A DNA stretch of 64,000 nt from Cognatundibacterium jejuense (GCF_014284255.1 NZ_JACOFV010000001.1:62001-126000), one strand, 5' to 3'. Positions 26,025 through 35,919 are shown, counted from the first letter of the stretch. Numbers and translations are program-made. Notes: generated by a model not told the origin, from the sequence alone.

Positions 26025-26666
26025 ATGGCATTCACGAAACAAGACATCATCACTCAACTGGACCAAATCCGTGTATTACCAATTTTGGTGACCGATGACG
26101 TGGATCAGGCAATTCGTTGTGTGACTACCTTGGCAGAAAATGGTTTGCCAGCGGTTGAAATTACTTTACGCACACCAAATGCGATGACAGTGCTGCGTGA
26201 AGTGGTTAAGGCGTGTCCAACCGTCACCGTTGGTGCAGGTACGATTTTGACCCAAGCACAATTGGATGCCGTGAAAGAAACTGGCGCCGCCTTTGGTATT
26301 AGCCCAGGCATTACGCCAGCGCTGGCAAAAGCGGCGGCAGAATCAGGCTTGCCTTATTTCCCGGGTGTTGGCGGTGCGAGTGATTTGATGTTGGCACTGG
26401 AGCATGGTTTTGATGTAGTTAAATTGTTCCCGTCCGATATCGTCGGCAGCACCAAAATGGCAAAGGCGTTGGGTGGTCCATTCCCTGATGTACGTTTCTG
26501 CCTAACTGGCGGCGTGACCGTGGAATCAACGCCTGCTCTGTTGCAGCAACCAAATGTCTTGTGTGTTGGTGGTTCCTGGATGTGTCCGGCATCGCTGATC
26601 AATGCTGGTGATTGGACTGCGATTGCGACGCTGGCAGCTGCGGCCGCACAAGCAGGTAAGAAATAA
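26025..26666 (+). CDS. eda: KDPG aldolase (KDPG/KHG aldolase)
   Basis: Cleaves KDPG to pyruvate and glyceraldehyde-3-phosphate. The 213 residues match Eda. The catalytic Glu45 (LPAVEITLRTP), Arg49 and the Schiff-base Lys133 (FDVVKLFPSDIVG) fall at the same positions as in the E. coli enzyme; the phosphate loop is LTGGV. The start at 26025 has GGAGAG upstream, and the longer in-frame start at 25980 lies inside edd. Transcribed with edd. Confidence 0.97.
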   Translation: MAFTKQDIITQLDQIRVLPILVTDDVDQAIRCVTTLAENGLPAVEITLRTPNAMTVLREVVKACPTVTVGAGTILTQAQLDAVKETGAAFGISPGITPALAKAAAESGLPYFPGVGGASDLMLALEHGFDVVKLFPSDIVGSTKMAKALGGPFPDVRFCLTGGVTVESTPALLQQPNVLCVGGSWMCPASLINAGDWTAIATLAAAAAQAGKK

Positions 26667-26824
26667 ACTTATTTGTCATTTTTGTTCGTCATTTTTTATC
26701 CGACCTGGGTGGAATATTTTTAAGAGACGCCGTTAGTTAAGATTCCAAAGGGTAATCCTGGCGATGACGGCAATATTCCTCCCATTTTTGCAAAAACTAA
26801 AATTCAAAGTGTAAAAGCAAGATC

Positions 26825-28459
26825 ATGGCTACTTCCGTTTCGCGTACTCCGATTTGGTGTTTGTTGCAGCAACGTGCAACCAATTTGCCTAATTTAAAAG
26901 AATTATTTCGCGCTGACCCGCAACGCTTTACGCATTTTTCGGCGTCAGCATGCGGGATTATGCTCGATTATTCTAAGCAGCGAATTGATACGACGGCGAA
27001 GCTGAATTTGCTGGCACTCGCGCGGCAGCAGGATGTTGAAGCGAGACGCGATGCGATGTTGCGTGGTGAAGCGATTAACCATACTGAGAATCGCGCAGTG
27101 CTACACACGGTCTTGCGTTTGCCGAAAGGTGAGTCATTTGATTTGAATGGCGTCAACATTGCGGCGGATGTCCATCAAGTGCTGGCGCAGATGCGCACCT
27201 TCAGTGATGCGGTGCGCGAAGGGCGTTGGCTTGGTTATACCGGCAAAGCGATACGCACCATCGTCAATATTGGGATTGGTGGTTCTGATCTGGGGCCGCA
27301 AATGGCATGTATCGCCCTGGCACCTTGGTCGCAAAAAAACCTGTCCTTGCATTTTGTCTCGAATGTCGACGGTCGTCACGTTGCAGACGCCCTCGCTAAT
27401 GCTGATCCGGAAACAACCTTGTTTGTGGTTGCATCAAAAACCTTCACGACGATGGAAACGCTGACCAATGCGCGTACCGCACGTGATTGGATGCTGGCGC
27501 ATGGCTGCCCTGTAGATCAAATTCGTCAACACTTTGTTGCATTGAGTACCAACGTGCAGGCTGCTTCTGAATTTGGTATCGCCCCTGAAAATGTGTTCCC
27601 GTTCTGGAATTGGGCGGGTGGTCGTTACTCGATGTGGAGTGCGATCGGTCTGTCGATTGCTTTGTACGTTGGCGCAGATCGTTTTGAAGAAATGCTGGCG
27701 GGTGCGCATGAAATGGATTTACATTTTGCGCAAGCGCCGTTAGAGCAAAATCTGCCAGTGTTAATGGCATTGATTGGGGTCTGGAATATTAATTTCCTGG
27801 GTTTGCAAGCGTTGTCGATTGCACCCTACCATCAACGTATGACGCGCTTACCGGCGTATTTGCAGCAGCTTGAAATGGAAAGTAACGGCAAGTCGGTCAC
27901 GCGTGAAGGTCATCGCGTTGATTACACCACGTCACCTATTCTATTTGGCGAAGCAGGGACTAATGGCCAACATGCTTACTTCCAGCTATTGCATCAAGGT
28001 GCAACGATAATTCCGACTGATTTTATTGTTGTCGCCGATGATGACGCTGGTTTGCCTGGGCACAATCAAGCCTTGCTGGCAAATTGTTTTGCACAATCCA
28101 AAGCCATGGCTTGGGGCAAGAGTATGGAAGAGGTTCGTGCAGAATTGGGTGATTTGCCAGAAAAAATGCTGGCACCGCGCGTATTTGAGGGCAATCGGCC
28201 AACCTCAACGGTACTCCTCAATGAATTGACGCCGCGTAGCCTTGGTGCTCTGATCGCGCTGTATGAGCATAAGGTGTTCGTGCAATCCGTGATCTGGGAT
28301 ATCAATGCGTTTGATCAGTGGGGCGTCGAGTTGGGCAAATCACTGGCGCAGCAATTGATTAGTCTTGATCCTGCCGCAGTCAAAGAAGAATATGATAGCT
28401 CAACCAAAGGCCTGCTCATGGCGGTTAAGCGTAGTCAAAAGTATAAAAACGCTGCGTAG
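26825..28459 (+). CDS. pgi: Glucose-6-phosphate isomerase
   Basis: Interconverts glucose-6-phosphate and fructose-6-phosphate. The 544 residues belong to the long bacterial/eukaryotic-type Pgi (about 550). Motifs are VNIGIGGSDLGPQM, the substrate loop SKTFTTMETLTNA, the active-site GTNGQHAYFQLLHQG with its histidine, and the C-terminal lysine region in FDQWGVELGKSLA. Pairing Pgi with edd/eda lets triose and fructose phosphates recycle through Zwf. It is 158 bases after eda, so it may have its own promoter. A hairpin follows. Confidence 0.96.
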   Translation: MATSVSRTPIWCLLQQRATNLPNLKELFRADPQRFTHFSASACGIMLDYSKQRIDTTAKLNLLALARQQDVEARRDAMLRGEAINHTENRAVLHTVLRLPKGESFDLNGVNIAADVHQVLAQMRTFSDAVREGRWLGYTGKAIRTIVNIGIGGSDLGPQMACIALAPWSQKNLSLHFVSNVDGRHVADALANADPETTLFVVASKTFTTMETLTNARTARDWMLAHGCPVDQIRQHFVALSTNVQAASEFGIAPENVFPFWNWAGGRYSMWSAIGLSIALYVGADRFEEMLAGAHEMDLHFAQAPLEQNLPVLMALIGVWNINFLGLQALSIAPYHQRMTRLPAYLQQLEMESNGKSVTREGHRVDYTTSPILFGEAGTNGQHAYFQLLHQGATIIPTDFIVVADDDAGLPGHNQALLANCFAQSKAMAWGKSMEEVRAELGDLPEKMLAPRVFEGNRPTSTVLLNELTPRSLGALIALYEHKVFVQSVIWDINAFDQWGVELGKSLAQQLISLDPAAVKEEYDSSTKGLLMAVKRSQKYKNAA

Positions 28460-28500
28460 ATGCCCATATCATCCAATCTCATTGCATAGCTGCGTGGGGA

Positions 28501-28531
28501 ACGGAAAGTCGGTATTTGAACGACTTTCCGT
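28501..28531 (+). terminator. Hairpin after pgi
   Basis: An 11-base-pair perfect stem (ACGGAAAGTCG and its complement) with a nine-base loop lies 41 bases after the pgi stop. The following bases (GGTCTTCTTC) are only moderately U-rich, so termination may be partial. Confidence 0.6.
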
Positions 28532-28710
28532 GGTCTTCTTCACCTGGCGTGTTCTGTGATCTGTGTCGTTTGTTGTATTAATTGTTGTATGTAAGCCTCA
28601 CGTCAATTCACGGTTTTATCCTGGGATGCCTGAGGAAATTGCGTGCGCAATGTAATGCATCAAGAATTTTCATCTTTCCTTGATTACTCCTACCGTAGAA
28701 TTTCGTCAGC

Positions 28711-31497
28711 ATGAATACTCACCTCCAACCTCAACACAAAATGAACGATAAAGACGACGATAAAGACCAAAGCTTGCGCGAAGATATTCGCCGCCTTGGG
28801 CGCCTGTTAGGTGATACGGTAAGAAATCAACACGGTGACGAAGTGTTCGATTTAATTGAGCAAGTACGACAAAACTCGATCCGCTTCCGACGTGATGCGG
28901 ATGAGGCGGCGCGGACCGAGCTGGAGTCGACCCTGGATAGTCTGACCAATGATCAGACGACACAAGTGATTCGCGCATTCAGCTATTTTTCGCATTTGGT
29001 GAACCTGGCAGAAGATCAGCATCATATTCGCCGTACCCGTGCCCATCAGATTGCTGGCTCTGCACCGCGTGCGGGTAGTCTGGCACATACGATAGAAGCA
29101 CTTTATAACACCGGACACACCACGCAGCAGCTCGTTGACTTTTTTCAGACTGCACAGGTTGTGCCGGTATTGACCGCGCATCCGACCGAGGTTCAGCGTA
29201 AGAGTATTTTGAATTGCCAGATGGTGATTACGCGATTGCTTGACGAGCGTGACCGTATGCAATTGACTCCAGAAGAAGCGGCAGCGAATGAAGAAGCATT
29301 AGGGCGTGCGGTACTTACGCTGTGGCAAACCCGCATGCTACGCACTTCCAAATTGTCCGTGCTGGATGAAGTAGAAAATGGCTTGAGTTTTTACGACTAC
29401 ACGTTTTTACACGAATTACCGCAGTTGTACGCCGGTCTGGAAGATTTGCTGGTCAGTAAAGATCCTGCATTTAAGCAGACAGAGTTGCCGAGTTTTATGA
29501 AAATGGGTAGCTGGATCGGTGGTGATCGTGACGGTAACCCGTTTGTGACAGCGACAATACTCGAAAAAACACTGGCGATGCAAAGCACCCGTGCATTTAA
29601 ATTTTACCTCGATGAATTGCATACCTTAGGCTCTCAGTTATCGATGGCGACTTTGTTGGTTAAAGTGTCTGACGCGTTGCAGGCCTTGGCGCAGCGTTCC
29701 CCCGATCACTCTCCACATCGTTCTGATGAACCATATCGCCTGGCGATCAGCGGCATTTATGCACGTGTTGCAGCGACGTATACGCATTTACTGGGTTTGT
29801 TGCCAACGATTGCGCCTAGCGGTGATGCGCCGGTGTATGCGACAGCCGAAGAGCTGGCAGCGGATCTTGATATCGTTCACCAATCTTTGTTGGAGCACGG
29901 TTCTGCAGCGATTACGCGCGGCCGTCTGCGTCACTTGCGTCGTGCTGTAAGAGTATTTGGTTTCCATTTGGCACCTGTCGATTTGCGTCAGAATTCTGAT
30001 GTGCATGAGCGCGTCGTCGCTGAATTATTGCAAGCAGCGAATCCAGCAGTAAGTTATCTGGCGATGTCGGAAGAAGAGCGTATTGCGGCCTTGATTGTTG
30101 AAATCAGTTCTGCCCGACCATTGGCTTCGCCGTATCTGGTGTACTCCGAAGAAACGCAATCTGAATTAGCGATTTATCGCGCAGCAGCAACCGCAAAAAA
30201 ACGTTACGGTGATGGCGCAGTTCCAAATTGCATTATCTCCAAAACCGACGGCGTGTCGGATATGTTGGAATTAGCGCTATTGCTCAAGGAGTCTGGCTTA
30301 CTGCATCCGGCAGAAGGGCGTCTCGACGTCAATATTATCCCGCTTTTTGAAACGATTGAAGACTTGCAAAATAGTGCGCCAGTAATGGATAGATTGTTTG
30401 CTATTCCTGCTTACGCACGCCTGCTGGCTAGTCGTGACAATGCGCAGGAAGTGATGTTGGGTTATTCCGATAGTAATAAAGATGGCGGTTTTCTGACTTC
30501 TGGCTGGGAATTGTATAAAGCTGAACTTGATCTGGTGCAGGTGTTTTCCCGTCATCAAGTGCGACTGCGTTTATTCCATGGTCGCGGTGGTTCTGTAGGT
30601 CGTGGCGGTGGCCCCAGCTATCAGGCGATTCTCGCGCAACCCGCGGGTGCAGTACAGGGGCAGATTCGCCTGACTGAACAAGGCGAAGTGATTACCGCTA
30701 AATACGGTAATCCGGAGGTAGGCCGTCGCAATCTCGAAGTATTGGCTGCTGCCACGATGGAAGCCAGTATGCTTGCAGATGCTGAACAGCCGCCTAAGCC
30801 AGAATTTTTATCAGCAATGGAAGAGCTGTCTGCGCATGCATTTAAAGCCTATCGCGATCTGGTTTATGAGACAGAAGGTTTCGAGCAATATTTCTGGGAG
30901 TCGACAGTGATTTCAGAAATTGCCGGATTGAATATTGGCAGCCGTCCGGCATCACGAAAGAAATCGACTGCGATTGAAGATTTGCGGGCGATCCCTTGGG
31001 TATTTAGTTGGTCGCAATGTCGTTTGATGTTACCGGGTTGGTTTGGTTTTGGTGCTGCCGTTCAGCATTACTTAAAAACACACCCGGAAGATGGCCTGCA
31101 AACCTTGCAAGCCATGTTCAAAGAGTGGTCGTTCTTCTCGACCGTATTGTCCAACATGGAGATGGTGTTGGCGAAGAGTGACATAGGGATTGCGAGTCGC
31201 TATGCGCAATTGGTCAAGGACGATGCTTTACGCGCACGTATTTTCCCGCGCATGGAAGCAGAACATGCGTTGACAATCGAGGTGTTAAAGGCGATTTCTG
31301 GTCAGGATGAGTTGCTGGCTGCGAATCCATTGTTAGCACGTTCTATCAGAAATCGGTTCCCTTATCTTTCACCATTAAATCACGTGCAAGTGGAGTTGTT
31401 AGAGCGTTTCCGTAACGGTGATGAGGATGAGCGCGTTCGTCGTGGTATTCATTTATCGATTAACGGTATCGCTGCCGGTTTGCGTAATAGTGGTTGA
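28711..31497 (+). CDS. ppc: Phosphoenolpyruvate carboxylase
   Basis: Carboxylates PEP with bicarbonate to oxaloacetate, replenishing the TCA cycle. The 928 residues match the family (about 880-970). The catalytic histidine is in [13 protein letters not shown] (about residue 155), [12 protein letters not shown] follows, and the glycine-rich catalytic loop [14 protein letters not shown] is at about 630. The conserved C-terminus ends [12 protein letters not shown]. An alternative start at 28741 (MNDKDDDKD) would remove ten residues. Single-gene unit with a strong terminator behind it; placement after the ED genes is metabolically sensible. Confidence 0.97.
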   Translation: MNTHLQPQHKMNDKDDDKDQSLREDIRRLGRLLGDTVRNQHGDEVFDLIEQVRQNSIRFRRDADEAARTELESTLDSLTNDQTTQVIRAFSYFSHLVNLAEDQHHIRRTRAHQIAGSAPRAGSLAHTIEALYNTGHTTQQLVDFFQTAQVVPVLTAHPTEVQRKSILNCQMVITRLLDERDRMQLTPEEAAANEEALGRAVLTLWQTRMLRTSKLSVLDEVENGLSFYDYTFLHELPQLYAGLEDLLVSKDPAFKQTELPSFMKMGSWIGGDRDGNPFVTATILEKTLAMQSTRAFKFYLDELHTLGSQLSMATLLVKVSDALQALAQRSPDHSPHRSDEPYRLAISGIYARVAATYTHLLGLLPTIAPSGDAPVYATAEELAADLDIVHQSLLEHGSAAITRGRLRHLRRAVRVFGFHLAPVDLRQNSDVHERVVAELLQAANPAVSYLAMSEEERIAALIVEISSARPLASPYLVYSEETQSELAIYRAAATAKKRYGDGAVPNCIISKTDGVSDMLELALLLKESGLLHPAEGRLDVNIIPLFETIEDLQNSAPVMDRLFAIPAYARLLASRDNAQEVMLGYSDSNKDGGFLTSGWELYKAELDLVQVFSRHQVRLRLFHGRGGSVGRGGGPSYQAILAQPAGAVQGQIRLTEQGEVITAKYGNPEVGRRNLEVLAAATMEASMLADAEQPPKPEFLSAMEELSAHAFKAYRDLVYETEGFEQYFWESTVISEIAGLNIGSRPASRKKSTAIEDLRAIPWVFSWSQCRLMLPGWFGFGAAVQHYLKTHPEDGLQTLQAMFKEWSFFSTVLSNMEMVLAKSDIGIASRYAQLVKDDALRARIFPRMEAEHALTIEVLKAISGQDELLAANPLLARSIRNRFPYLSPLNHVQVELLERFRNGDEDERVRRGIHLSINGIAAGLRNSG

Positions 31498-31531
31498 GGC
31501 TGGGTATTACGTTTCTCAATCTCGTCAGACG

Positions 31532-31569
31532 AAAAAACCGCAATACTTTAGTGTTTGCGGTTTTTTTTT
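31532..31569 (+). terminator. Rho-independent terminator after ppc
   Basis: AAAAAACCGCAA pairs with TTGCGGTTTTTT across a ten-base loop, ending in nine T residues. It also lies 14 bases past the end of the convergent outer-membrane protein gene. Confidence 0.9.
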
Positions 31570-31582
31570 ACATCGTAAAAAT

Positions 31583-32158
31583 TTAGAAACCTGCTTGCAG
31601 ACCAACACTAAAATTGTTTGCGGTGGTGCTGGTAGTGGTAGTCATATCCACTTTGCGAGATGAGATTTCTGCTCTTAATGCCATGCGCGGAGTGATTGCG
31701 TATGTGGCCCCAAAGCCAAAGACAGGTTTAGTTGAGTTCAATGACCCGTTGATTGGCCACCCACCAGCGTAACCGTTGGTCTCTGCCTTTGTAAATGCAA
31801 TGCCAACTTTAGCAAAACCTTCCACTTTTTCCATGATCTGGTGGCGATAGACACCAGAGAGATCAAATCCTTTCGCCTTGATCGACGCAGCAGCTGGACC
31901 GGTTGCTGTGTAGCTGCTTGCGTGAATAGTGCCTAAAGACGTGTAGCTGGCTTCTGTGCCCCAGTTCGCGTTGAAATGATAGCCGCCTAACACTGAGAAA
32001 GAAGTGTCATAGGTATCGCAAAAACTTGCTTGAGAGCAGCTGGTTTCCCAGCGTGCCTGACCCACTGTACCGCCTACGTATGCTTGTGCCATAGAATTGG
32101 CACTGAAAGTGAATGCGACGAGCGCAACGACGGCGGACATGGTTTTTGTGTTGAACAT
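31583..32158 (-). CDS. Small outer-membrane beta-barrel protein (OmpA-like/OmpW-like)
   Basis: A 191-residue secreted protein. Signal peptide residues 1-22 (MFNTKTMSAVVALVAFTFSA, cut near SMA-QAY) precede a barrel of alternating hydrophobic strands starting AYVGGTVGQARWE and ending NFSVGLQAGF, the typical C-terminal Phe signal recognised by BamA. Two cysteines (ETSCSQASFCDTYD) near the first loop may be disulfide-bonded, as in other small eight-strand barrel proteins. The start at 32158, with AAGG upstream, is chosen because it begins the signal peptide; the frame extends to 32251. It is not recognisable as a named porin. Confidence 0.8.
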   Translation of the reverse strand: MFNTKTMSAVVALVAFTFSANSMAQAYVGGTVGQARWETSCSQASFCDTYDTSFSVLGGYHFNANWGTEASYTSLGTIHASSYTATGPAAASIKAKGFDLSGVYRHQIMEKVEGFAKVGIAFTKAETNGYAGGWPINGSLNSTKPVFGFGATYAITPRMALRAEISSRKVDMTTTTSTTANNFSVGLQAGF

Positions 32159-32268
32159 GGTAGACCTTGTGTAATAAGAATTTTTCCCTGAGAGAGCTCT
32201 TGATTGAAATAGTCGTAATCGTAAAATCTCAGGCGGGTTGCATTGTAACAAATTGGTTTTTTTATTGC

Positions 32269-32280
32269 ACGAACGTTCGT
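32269..32280. promoter_or_regulatory. Perfect 12-bp palindrome, possible repressor operator
   Basis: ACGAACGTTCGT is its own reverse complement. Such palindromes are typical of TetR-family operators. No TetR gene is adjacent, so assignment is open. Confidence 0.4.
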
Positions 32281-32406
32281 TTCTTTAATGAATTGTGCTG
32301 ACGTAATCATTTATTGTTATTTATGCAATAAAGATCTGTTATTTAGAATGATTGCGTAATTGCGCTTGCCGTAAAAATTTAAATGTAATTTTTGAGCAAA
32401 ATAAAT

Positions 32407-32434
32407 TAAAGAAGCAGTTAAGGCTTGCCGTTAT
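32407..32434 (+). promoter_or_regulatory. Possible sigma-28 (FliA) promoter
   Basis: TAAA at 32407-32410 and GCCGTTAT at 32427-32434 are separated by 16 bases (15 is optimal for the TAAA-GCCGATAA core). The start codon of the YjfB-like gene lies 26 bases downstream. Confidence 0.45.
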
Positions 32435-32460
32435 CACTCATATAGATAAGGGGAATTGTC

Positions 32461-32679
32461 ATGGAAGTTACTGATATTGCTAATGTTGCAACAACACTGG
32501 CACAAGTAGGAACGAGTGATGCCGTCAATATTGCCGTGTTAAAACGTGCTAACGATATTGAGGCGCAAAATGCTGCTGCGTTGATTTCTGCAATTCCAAC
32601 CCCAACCCCGGTCGCAACGACGCCGTCGGTCTCTAATTTACCTCTTAACTTGGGGCGAAATGTTAATACAACGGCCTAA
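32461..32679 (+). CDS. YjfB-like putative motility protein
   Basis: A 72-residue peptide whose N-terminal half is an amphipathic helix (MEVTDIANVATTLAQVGTSD, IAVLKRANDIEAQNAAALI) and whose C-terminus ends in the family hallmark LGRNVNTTA. The YjfB family is annotated as putative motility proteins and is often controlled by FliA. A clear AAGGGGAA ribosome-binding site precedes the start, and a sigma-28-like promoter is present. The middle proline/threonine linker is variable. No transmembrane segment. Molecular function unknown. Confidence 0.82.
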   Translation: MEVTDIANVATTLAQVGTSDAVNIAVLKRANDIEAQNAAALISAIPTPTPVATTPSVSNLPLNLGRNVNTTA

Positions 32680-32748
32680 GCTGACAGCTACCTTCAAACT
32701 TTACATCCGGGTAGTAAAGCCAGTTAGCTAAACATGTTATTTTTTATG

Positions 32749-32777
32749 CAGCGCACTTTTGTGCGCTGTTTTTATTT
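32749..32777 (+). terminator. Rho-independent terminator after the YjfB-like gene
   Basis: CAGCGCAC-TTTT-GTGCGCTG forms an eight-base-pair stem followed by TTTTTATTT. Confidence 0.88.
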
Positions 32778-32853
32778 CTAGAATGATTTTGAACAAGCAA
32801 AGTTTTTGTTGTTCGGCCATAATCTTGGCACTTTATAGCAAGAGGAAAAAATA

Positions 32854-33291
32854 ATGAGTCAGGAAACATGGTCTTGGTCGGATCGACTGAGTTTGAATTA
32901 CGAACCGATGGACGATACCCACAGAGAGTTTGTGCAACTGTGTGGGGCACTGGCTGAGGATAATCCCCCCACCTTTATCCAACGACTCGATGCCCTGATT
33001 GAGCATTCGATAGCACATTTTGAGCAAGAAAATAATTGGATGACTGAGACCGGATTTCCACCAGCTGGTTGCCACAAGCAAGAGCATGATGCGGTGTTGG
33101 AGGTGATGCGCGAAGTACGTCAGCGAGTACTGGACGGAGACACTGACTTGGCACCTCGACTGGCAGAAGAATTGCCGCATTGGTTTGAGCACCATGTCGA
33201 CACCATGGATAATATGCTCGCCAGATTTATGGCGGCGAATCCTGAGAAATTGTCGGAATCTGAAATCGTAGAAAGCAGTCAGTCAGTCTGA
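32854..33291 (+). CDS. Bacteriohemerythrin domain protein
   Basis: A 145-residue four-helix-bundle hemerythrin binding a di-iron centre for oxygen. Expected ligands are all visible: His23 (DDTHREF), His51 or His55 and Glu59 (HSIAHFEQE), His74 and His78 (HKQEHD), His114 and Asp119 (HHVDTMD). No other domain is fused. Bacterial single-domain hemerythrins deliver or sense oxygen, for example for methane monooxygenase or aerotaxis. An AAGAGGAAAA ribosome-binding site precedes the start. Role here is not determined; it sits beside motility-like and bufferin genes. Confidence 0.9.
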   Translation: MSQETWSWSDRLSLNYEPMDDTHREFVQLCGALAEDNPPTFIQRLDALIEHSIAHFEQENNWMTETGFPPAGCHKQEHDAVLEVMREVRQRVLDGDTDLAPRLAEELPHWFEHHVDTMDNMLARFMAANPEKLSESEIVESSQSV

Positions 33292-33312
33292 GACAGGATC
33301 GTCTGATACGAA

Positions 33313-33531
33313 TTATGCGGCGGTGACGGTGATTTCTATATCGCCTAGCTGTACAACTTGTCCGGCACGAATTTTTGCAGTTTTGCGTAATTCTTGCTGA
33401 CCGTCAACGCTAACGTCGCCGCTGGCAACGATTTGCTTGCCAGCGCCACCACTTTCGCAGAGTCCAACCAGCTTTAAAAGTTGGTTTAATTCCACAAATT
33501 CACCTTCCAGGCTGAAGTCTAATTTTTGCAT
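33313..33531 (-). CDS. S4-domain RNA-binding protein (YbcJ-like)
   Basis: A 72-residue protein consisting of one S4 RNA-binding fold: FVELNQLLKLVGLCESGGAGKQIVASGDVSVDGQ contains the alpha-turn-alpha pattern and the basic KQIVASGDVSVDG core. It ends with a short strand (GDIEITVTAA). YbcJ and relatives bind structured RNA and ribosomal RNA with unknown role. Convergent with the hemerythrin gene (21 bases between stops). Confidence 0.88.
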   Translation of the reverse strand: MQKLDFSLEGEFVELNQLLKLVGLCESGGAGKQIVASGDVSVDGQQELRKTAKIRAGQVVQLGDIEITVTAA

Positions 33532-33972
33532 GGTCGCTCCGACAGAATATTAAAAAAGGGCGAAGAATACACCAAAACACATCGCTTAGTCGCTATCTTT
33601 TGGCATCTTTCGGTCAACGGAGGATGAATCTCAGTCTCCAGGTATGTTCACTGCACGCGTGTTTTAGCTGAAGGCACGGCACACACTCAGTGCATCAAAA
33701 CTCAGATATGTGTGATCATCATAGGTAAAACCTAACATAGCGCTTGAAAATTTACCCAATCCTAGTACGATGCAGATGCAGTATCTGCAAAAATGAATCT
33801 AAGCTAAAAGTTTTTGCGTATATATCATTGTTGGGCAAAACGTATTTTTTTTGCGATGCGTGTAAGTTTATTCGTTTTGCTTCGACTATAGAGTGTAGTT
33901 GGCGTGTTTTTTAATATGTTATCTATCAAATCTATTTAATCTATCTCATCTACTCAATTTACGGAGAATCAA
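33532..33972. other. Upstream region of the bufferin operon, no gene seen
   Basis: This 441-base AT-rich region has no supported ORF. It contains a short dyad GCAGAT-GCAGT-ATCTGC near 33774-33790 and a T/A-rich stretch just upstream of the bufA ribosome-binding site (ACGGAG). The bufA promoter must lie here; I cannot point to a definite Fur or ECF-sigma site. Confidence 0.5.
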
Positions 33973-34230
33973 ATGAATAACAAAGCAATGATCGCAGTCG
34001 CACTGGCAGGCTTGGTTGGATCTTCTATGGCAATGGCAGCAGATGCACCAAAAACAGAAAAATGCTACGGCATCGCCAAAGCCGGACAAAATGATTGCGC
34101 CACTAAAACTGGTTCGCATTCTTGTGCAGGTCAAGGCAAGAAAGACAATGATCCAGCTGACTGGAAAAAAGTACCTGCAGGCACTTGCGAAAAAGCTGGT
34201 GGCAAAACTGACACAGCTAAAGCTTCTTAA
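33973..34230 (+). CDS. bufA1: Bufferin precursor peptide BufA1 (DUF2282)
   Basis: An 85-residue precursor of the bufferin class of RiPPs. Residues 1-22 form a Sec signal peptide ([17 protein letters not shown]). The mature part has four cysteines, Cys31, Cys42, Cys51 and Cys72, in the DUF2282 motifs [20 protein letters not shown] and PAGTCEK. Bufferins have cysteines converted by an MNIO enzyme to thiooxazole or related heterocycles and are exported to bind metals such as copper. It is the first gene of bufA-bufB-bufC-doxX. An ACGGAG ribosome-binding site precedes the start. Confidence 0.92.
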   Translation: MNNKAMIAVALAGLVGSSMAMAADAPKTEKCYGIAKAGQNDCATKTGSHSCAGQGKKDNDPADWKKVPAGTCEKAGGKTDTAKAS

Positions 34231-34247
34231 TATCAGCTCTTTGGTGA

Positions 34248-35129
34248 ATGTCTTTCCAGACTATTAATCTCAGTCGCCCCCACCAGGCTCTTTCAGGAGC
34301 TGGCGTGGGGTTGCGAACACCGCATTATCGTGAATTTCTTGATTTATCTGTCGCTGTGGATTGGATCGAAGTTCATTCCGAAAACTATTTCGGTGAAGGC
34401 GGCTACGATTTATTTGTACTTCAAACGTTGCGCCAACAATATCCGGTAAGCCTACATGGTGTTGGTCTCGGGTTGGGGTCGGCGCAAGGCTACCGCCAAC
34501 AACATATTACAAAGTTAAAACGTCTTATTGAACGTATCGAGCCCAGTTTGGTGTCTGAGCACTTATGCTGGGGAGCGATTGCAGGTCGTAGCTTGAATGA
34601 TTTGCTCCCGTTGCCATTGATGCGCTCTGCCTTGGATCTGGTTTGCGAACGGATCGACGATCTGCAACATCAATTGCAAAGACAAGTCTTGATCGAAAAT
34701 GTCTCAACCTATGTGCGGTTCGCACAAGATGAAATGTCAGAGGCAGAATTTTTGCGGCAACTGGTTAAACGTACTGGTTGCGGCGTTCTGCTCGACATCA
34801 ATAATTTATATGTGAATGAAGTCAATCACGGTGAGGATGCACGTGCAGCCTTGCAATGTATGGCGTCACTACCTGCGGGAACAGTGGGCGAAATTCACCT
34901 TGCAGGTTTTTTGGAAACGGACGACTGCCTGGTGGATAACCATGGTAGTGCCGTCAGTGCACCTGTCTGGTCTTTGTTTTCTGAAGCGTGTGCCTTGCTA
35001 GGAAATGATATTCCAGTGCTGATTGAATGGGATACAGATATTCCCGCTTTATCGGTGTTGTTGGCAGAATCGGAAAAAGCACGTCAATTTCAATTGAACG
35101 CGCAGCAGCCGTTGACGGCGACGGCATAA
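34248..35129 (+). CDS. bufB: Bufferin-modifying multinuclear iron oxidase BufB (MNIO, DUF692)
   Basis: A 293-residue MNIO (DUF692) enzyme, a TIM-barrel oxidase with a two- or three-iron site that modifies precursor cysteines using oxygen. Conserved metal and active-site regions are [11 protein letters not shown] (about 42-52), [11 protein letters not shown] (68-78), [37 protein letters not shown] and LIEWDTDIP. It begins 18 bases after bufA and is followed one base later by bufC, its partner. The frame matches the family throughout; no truncation is visible. Confidence 0.94.
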   Translation: MSFQTINLSRPHQALSGAGVGLRTPHYREFLDLSVAVDWIEVHSENYFGEGGYDLFVLQTLRQQYPVSLHGVGLGLGSAQGYRQQHITKLKRLIERIEPSLVSEHLCWGAIAGRSLNDLLPLPLMRSALDLVCERIDDLQHQLQRQVLIENVSTYVRFAQDEMSEAEFLRQLVKRTGCGVLLDINNLYVNEVNHGEDARAALQCMASLPAGTVGEIHLAGFLETDDCLVDNHGSAVSAPVWSLFSEACALLGNDIPVLIEWDTDIPALSVLLAESEKARQFQLNAQQPLTATA

Positions 35130-35130
35130 A

Positions 35131-35919
35131 ATGATGAAGTTAGAACAGATACAAGCCGATTTTGCGCAAGCATTGATGGATCCCGACTTCATGGAGAGTT
35201 TGGCCCCGCAACTTCAGGTGTCAGCACGTCAGAGCGAGCGTTTCGCTTATTACCGCGGAAATATGGCTGGCATCTGGGCTTCTGCATTAAAAAATGCTTA
35301 CCCGGTTTTGTTGCAGCTCGTCGGTATCGATTTTTTCGAGGAAATGGCGAAAGCCTATGGGCGTGCTTATCCTTCGCAGTCAGGCGATTTAAATCAATTT
35401 GGCGCACAGTTGTCTGATTTTCTGAGTGATAGCGATTTTATTTCTGATTATCCGTATTTCGAAGATATCGCCCGGCTTGAATGGCAATTACATTGCGCAT
35501 ATTATGCGGCGGATGCGCAGGTGCTTAGTCTGCGCGATGCGGTCATGGCTGCTGAACAATCGGGGCAGGATCTTGCGTCTGCGATTTTAATACCGCATCC
35601 GGCGGTTGGTCTATTCGTGTCGCCCATGAGTGCCGTGGAGATATGGCTTGCGCATCAGGAAGGCGAATCGATGGAATTCCCAGCTGTCATGCAAAAAGAA
35701 AATTTCGCTTTGATATCGCGCCCGCAATGGCAAGCGTTGGTGTCACCTTTAAGCAAGGCTGATTATCTTGCCCTGCAATCCTTATTTCAAAAAACAAGCG
35801 TTGGGGATGCTTTAGAGCTGGCGCTGAGTGAGGATGCTCAATTTGATATTGGTGCAGCTTTGCAGCGCTGGTTTTCGGACGGTAGTTTTACACAAATTAA
35901 TTTTTTATCAGGTCTATGA
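35131..35919 (+). CDS. bufC: Bufferin precursor-recognition partner BufC (DUF2063)
   Basis: A 262-residue protein with the DUF2063 N-terminal domain (FAQALMDPDF...ERFAYYRGNMAGIWASALKNAYPVLLQLVG, about residues 8-75), which recognises the peptide for MNIO enzymes. A C-terminal domain with HPAVGLFVSPMSAVEIWLAHQ (about 150-185) resembles other DUF2063 proteins. No signal peptide; it acts in the cytoplasm with BufB. Starts one base after the bufB stop, with no separate ribosome-binding site, so translation is coupled. Confidence 0.93.
   Translation: MMKLEQIQADFAQALMDPDFMESLAPQLQVSARQSERFAYYRGNMAGIWASALKNAYPVLLQLVGIDFFEEMAKAYGRAYPSQSGDLNQFGAQLSDFLSDSDFISDYPYFEDIARLEWQLHCAYYAADAQVLSLRDAVMAAEQSGQDLASAILIPHPAVGLFVSPMSAVEIWLAHQEGESMEFPAVMQKENFALISRPQWQALVSPLSKADYLALQSLFQKTSVGDALELALSEDAQFDIGAALQRWFSDGSFTQINFLSGL

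Larger units (their letters stand above)
32159..32460. other. Divergent intergenic region
   Basis: AT-rich non-coding region of 302 bases between the barrel gene and the YjfB-like gene. It contains the perfect palindrome ACGAACGTTCGT (32269-32280), 111 bases upstream of the barrel start, and a sigma-28-like promoter for the rightward gene (32407-32434). Confidence 0.6.
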
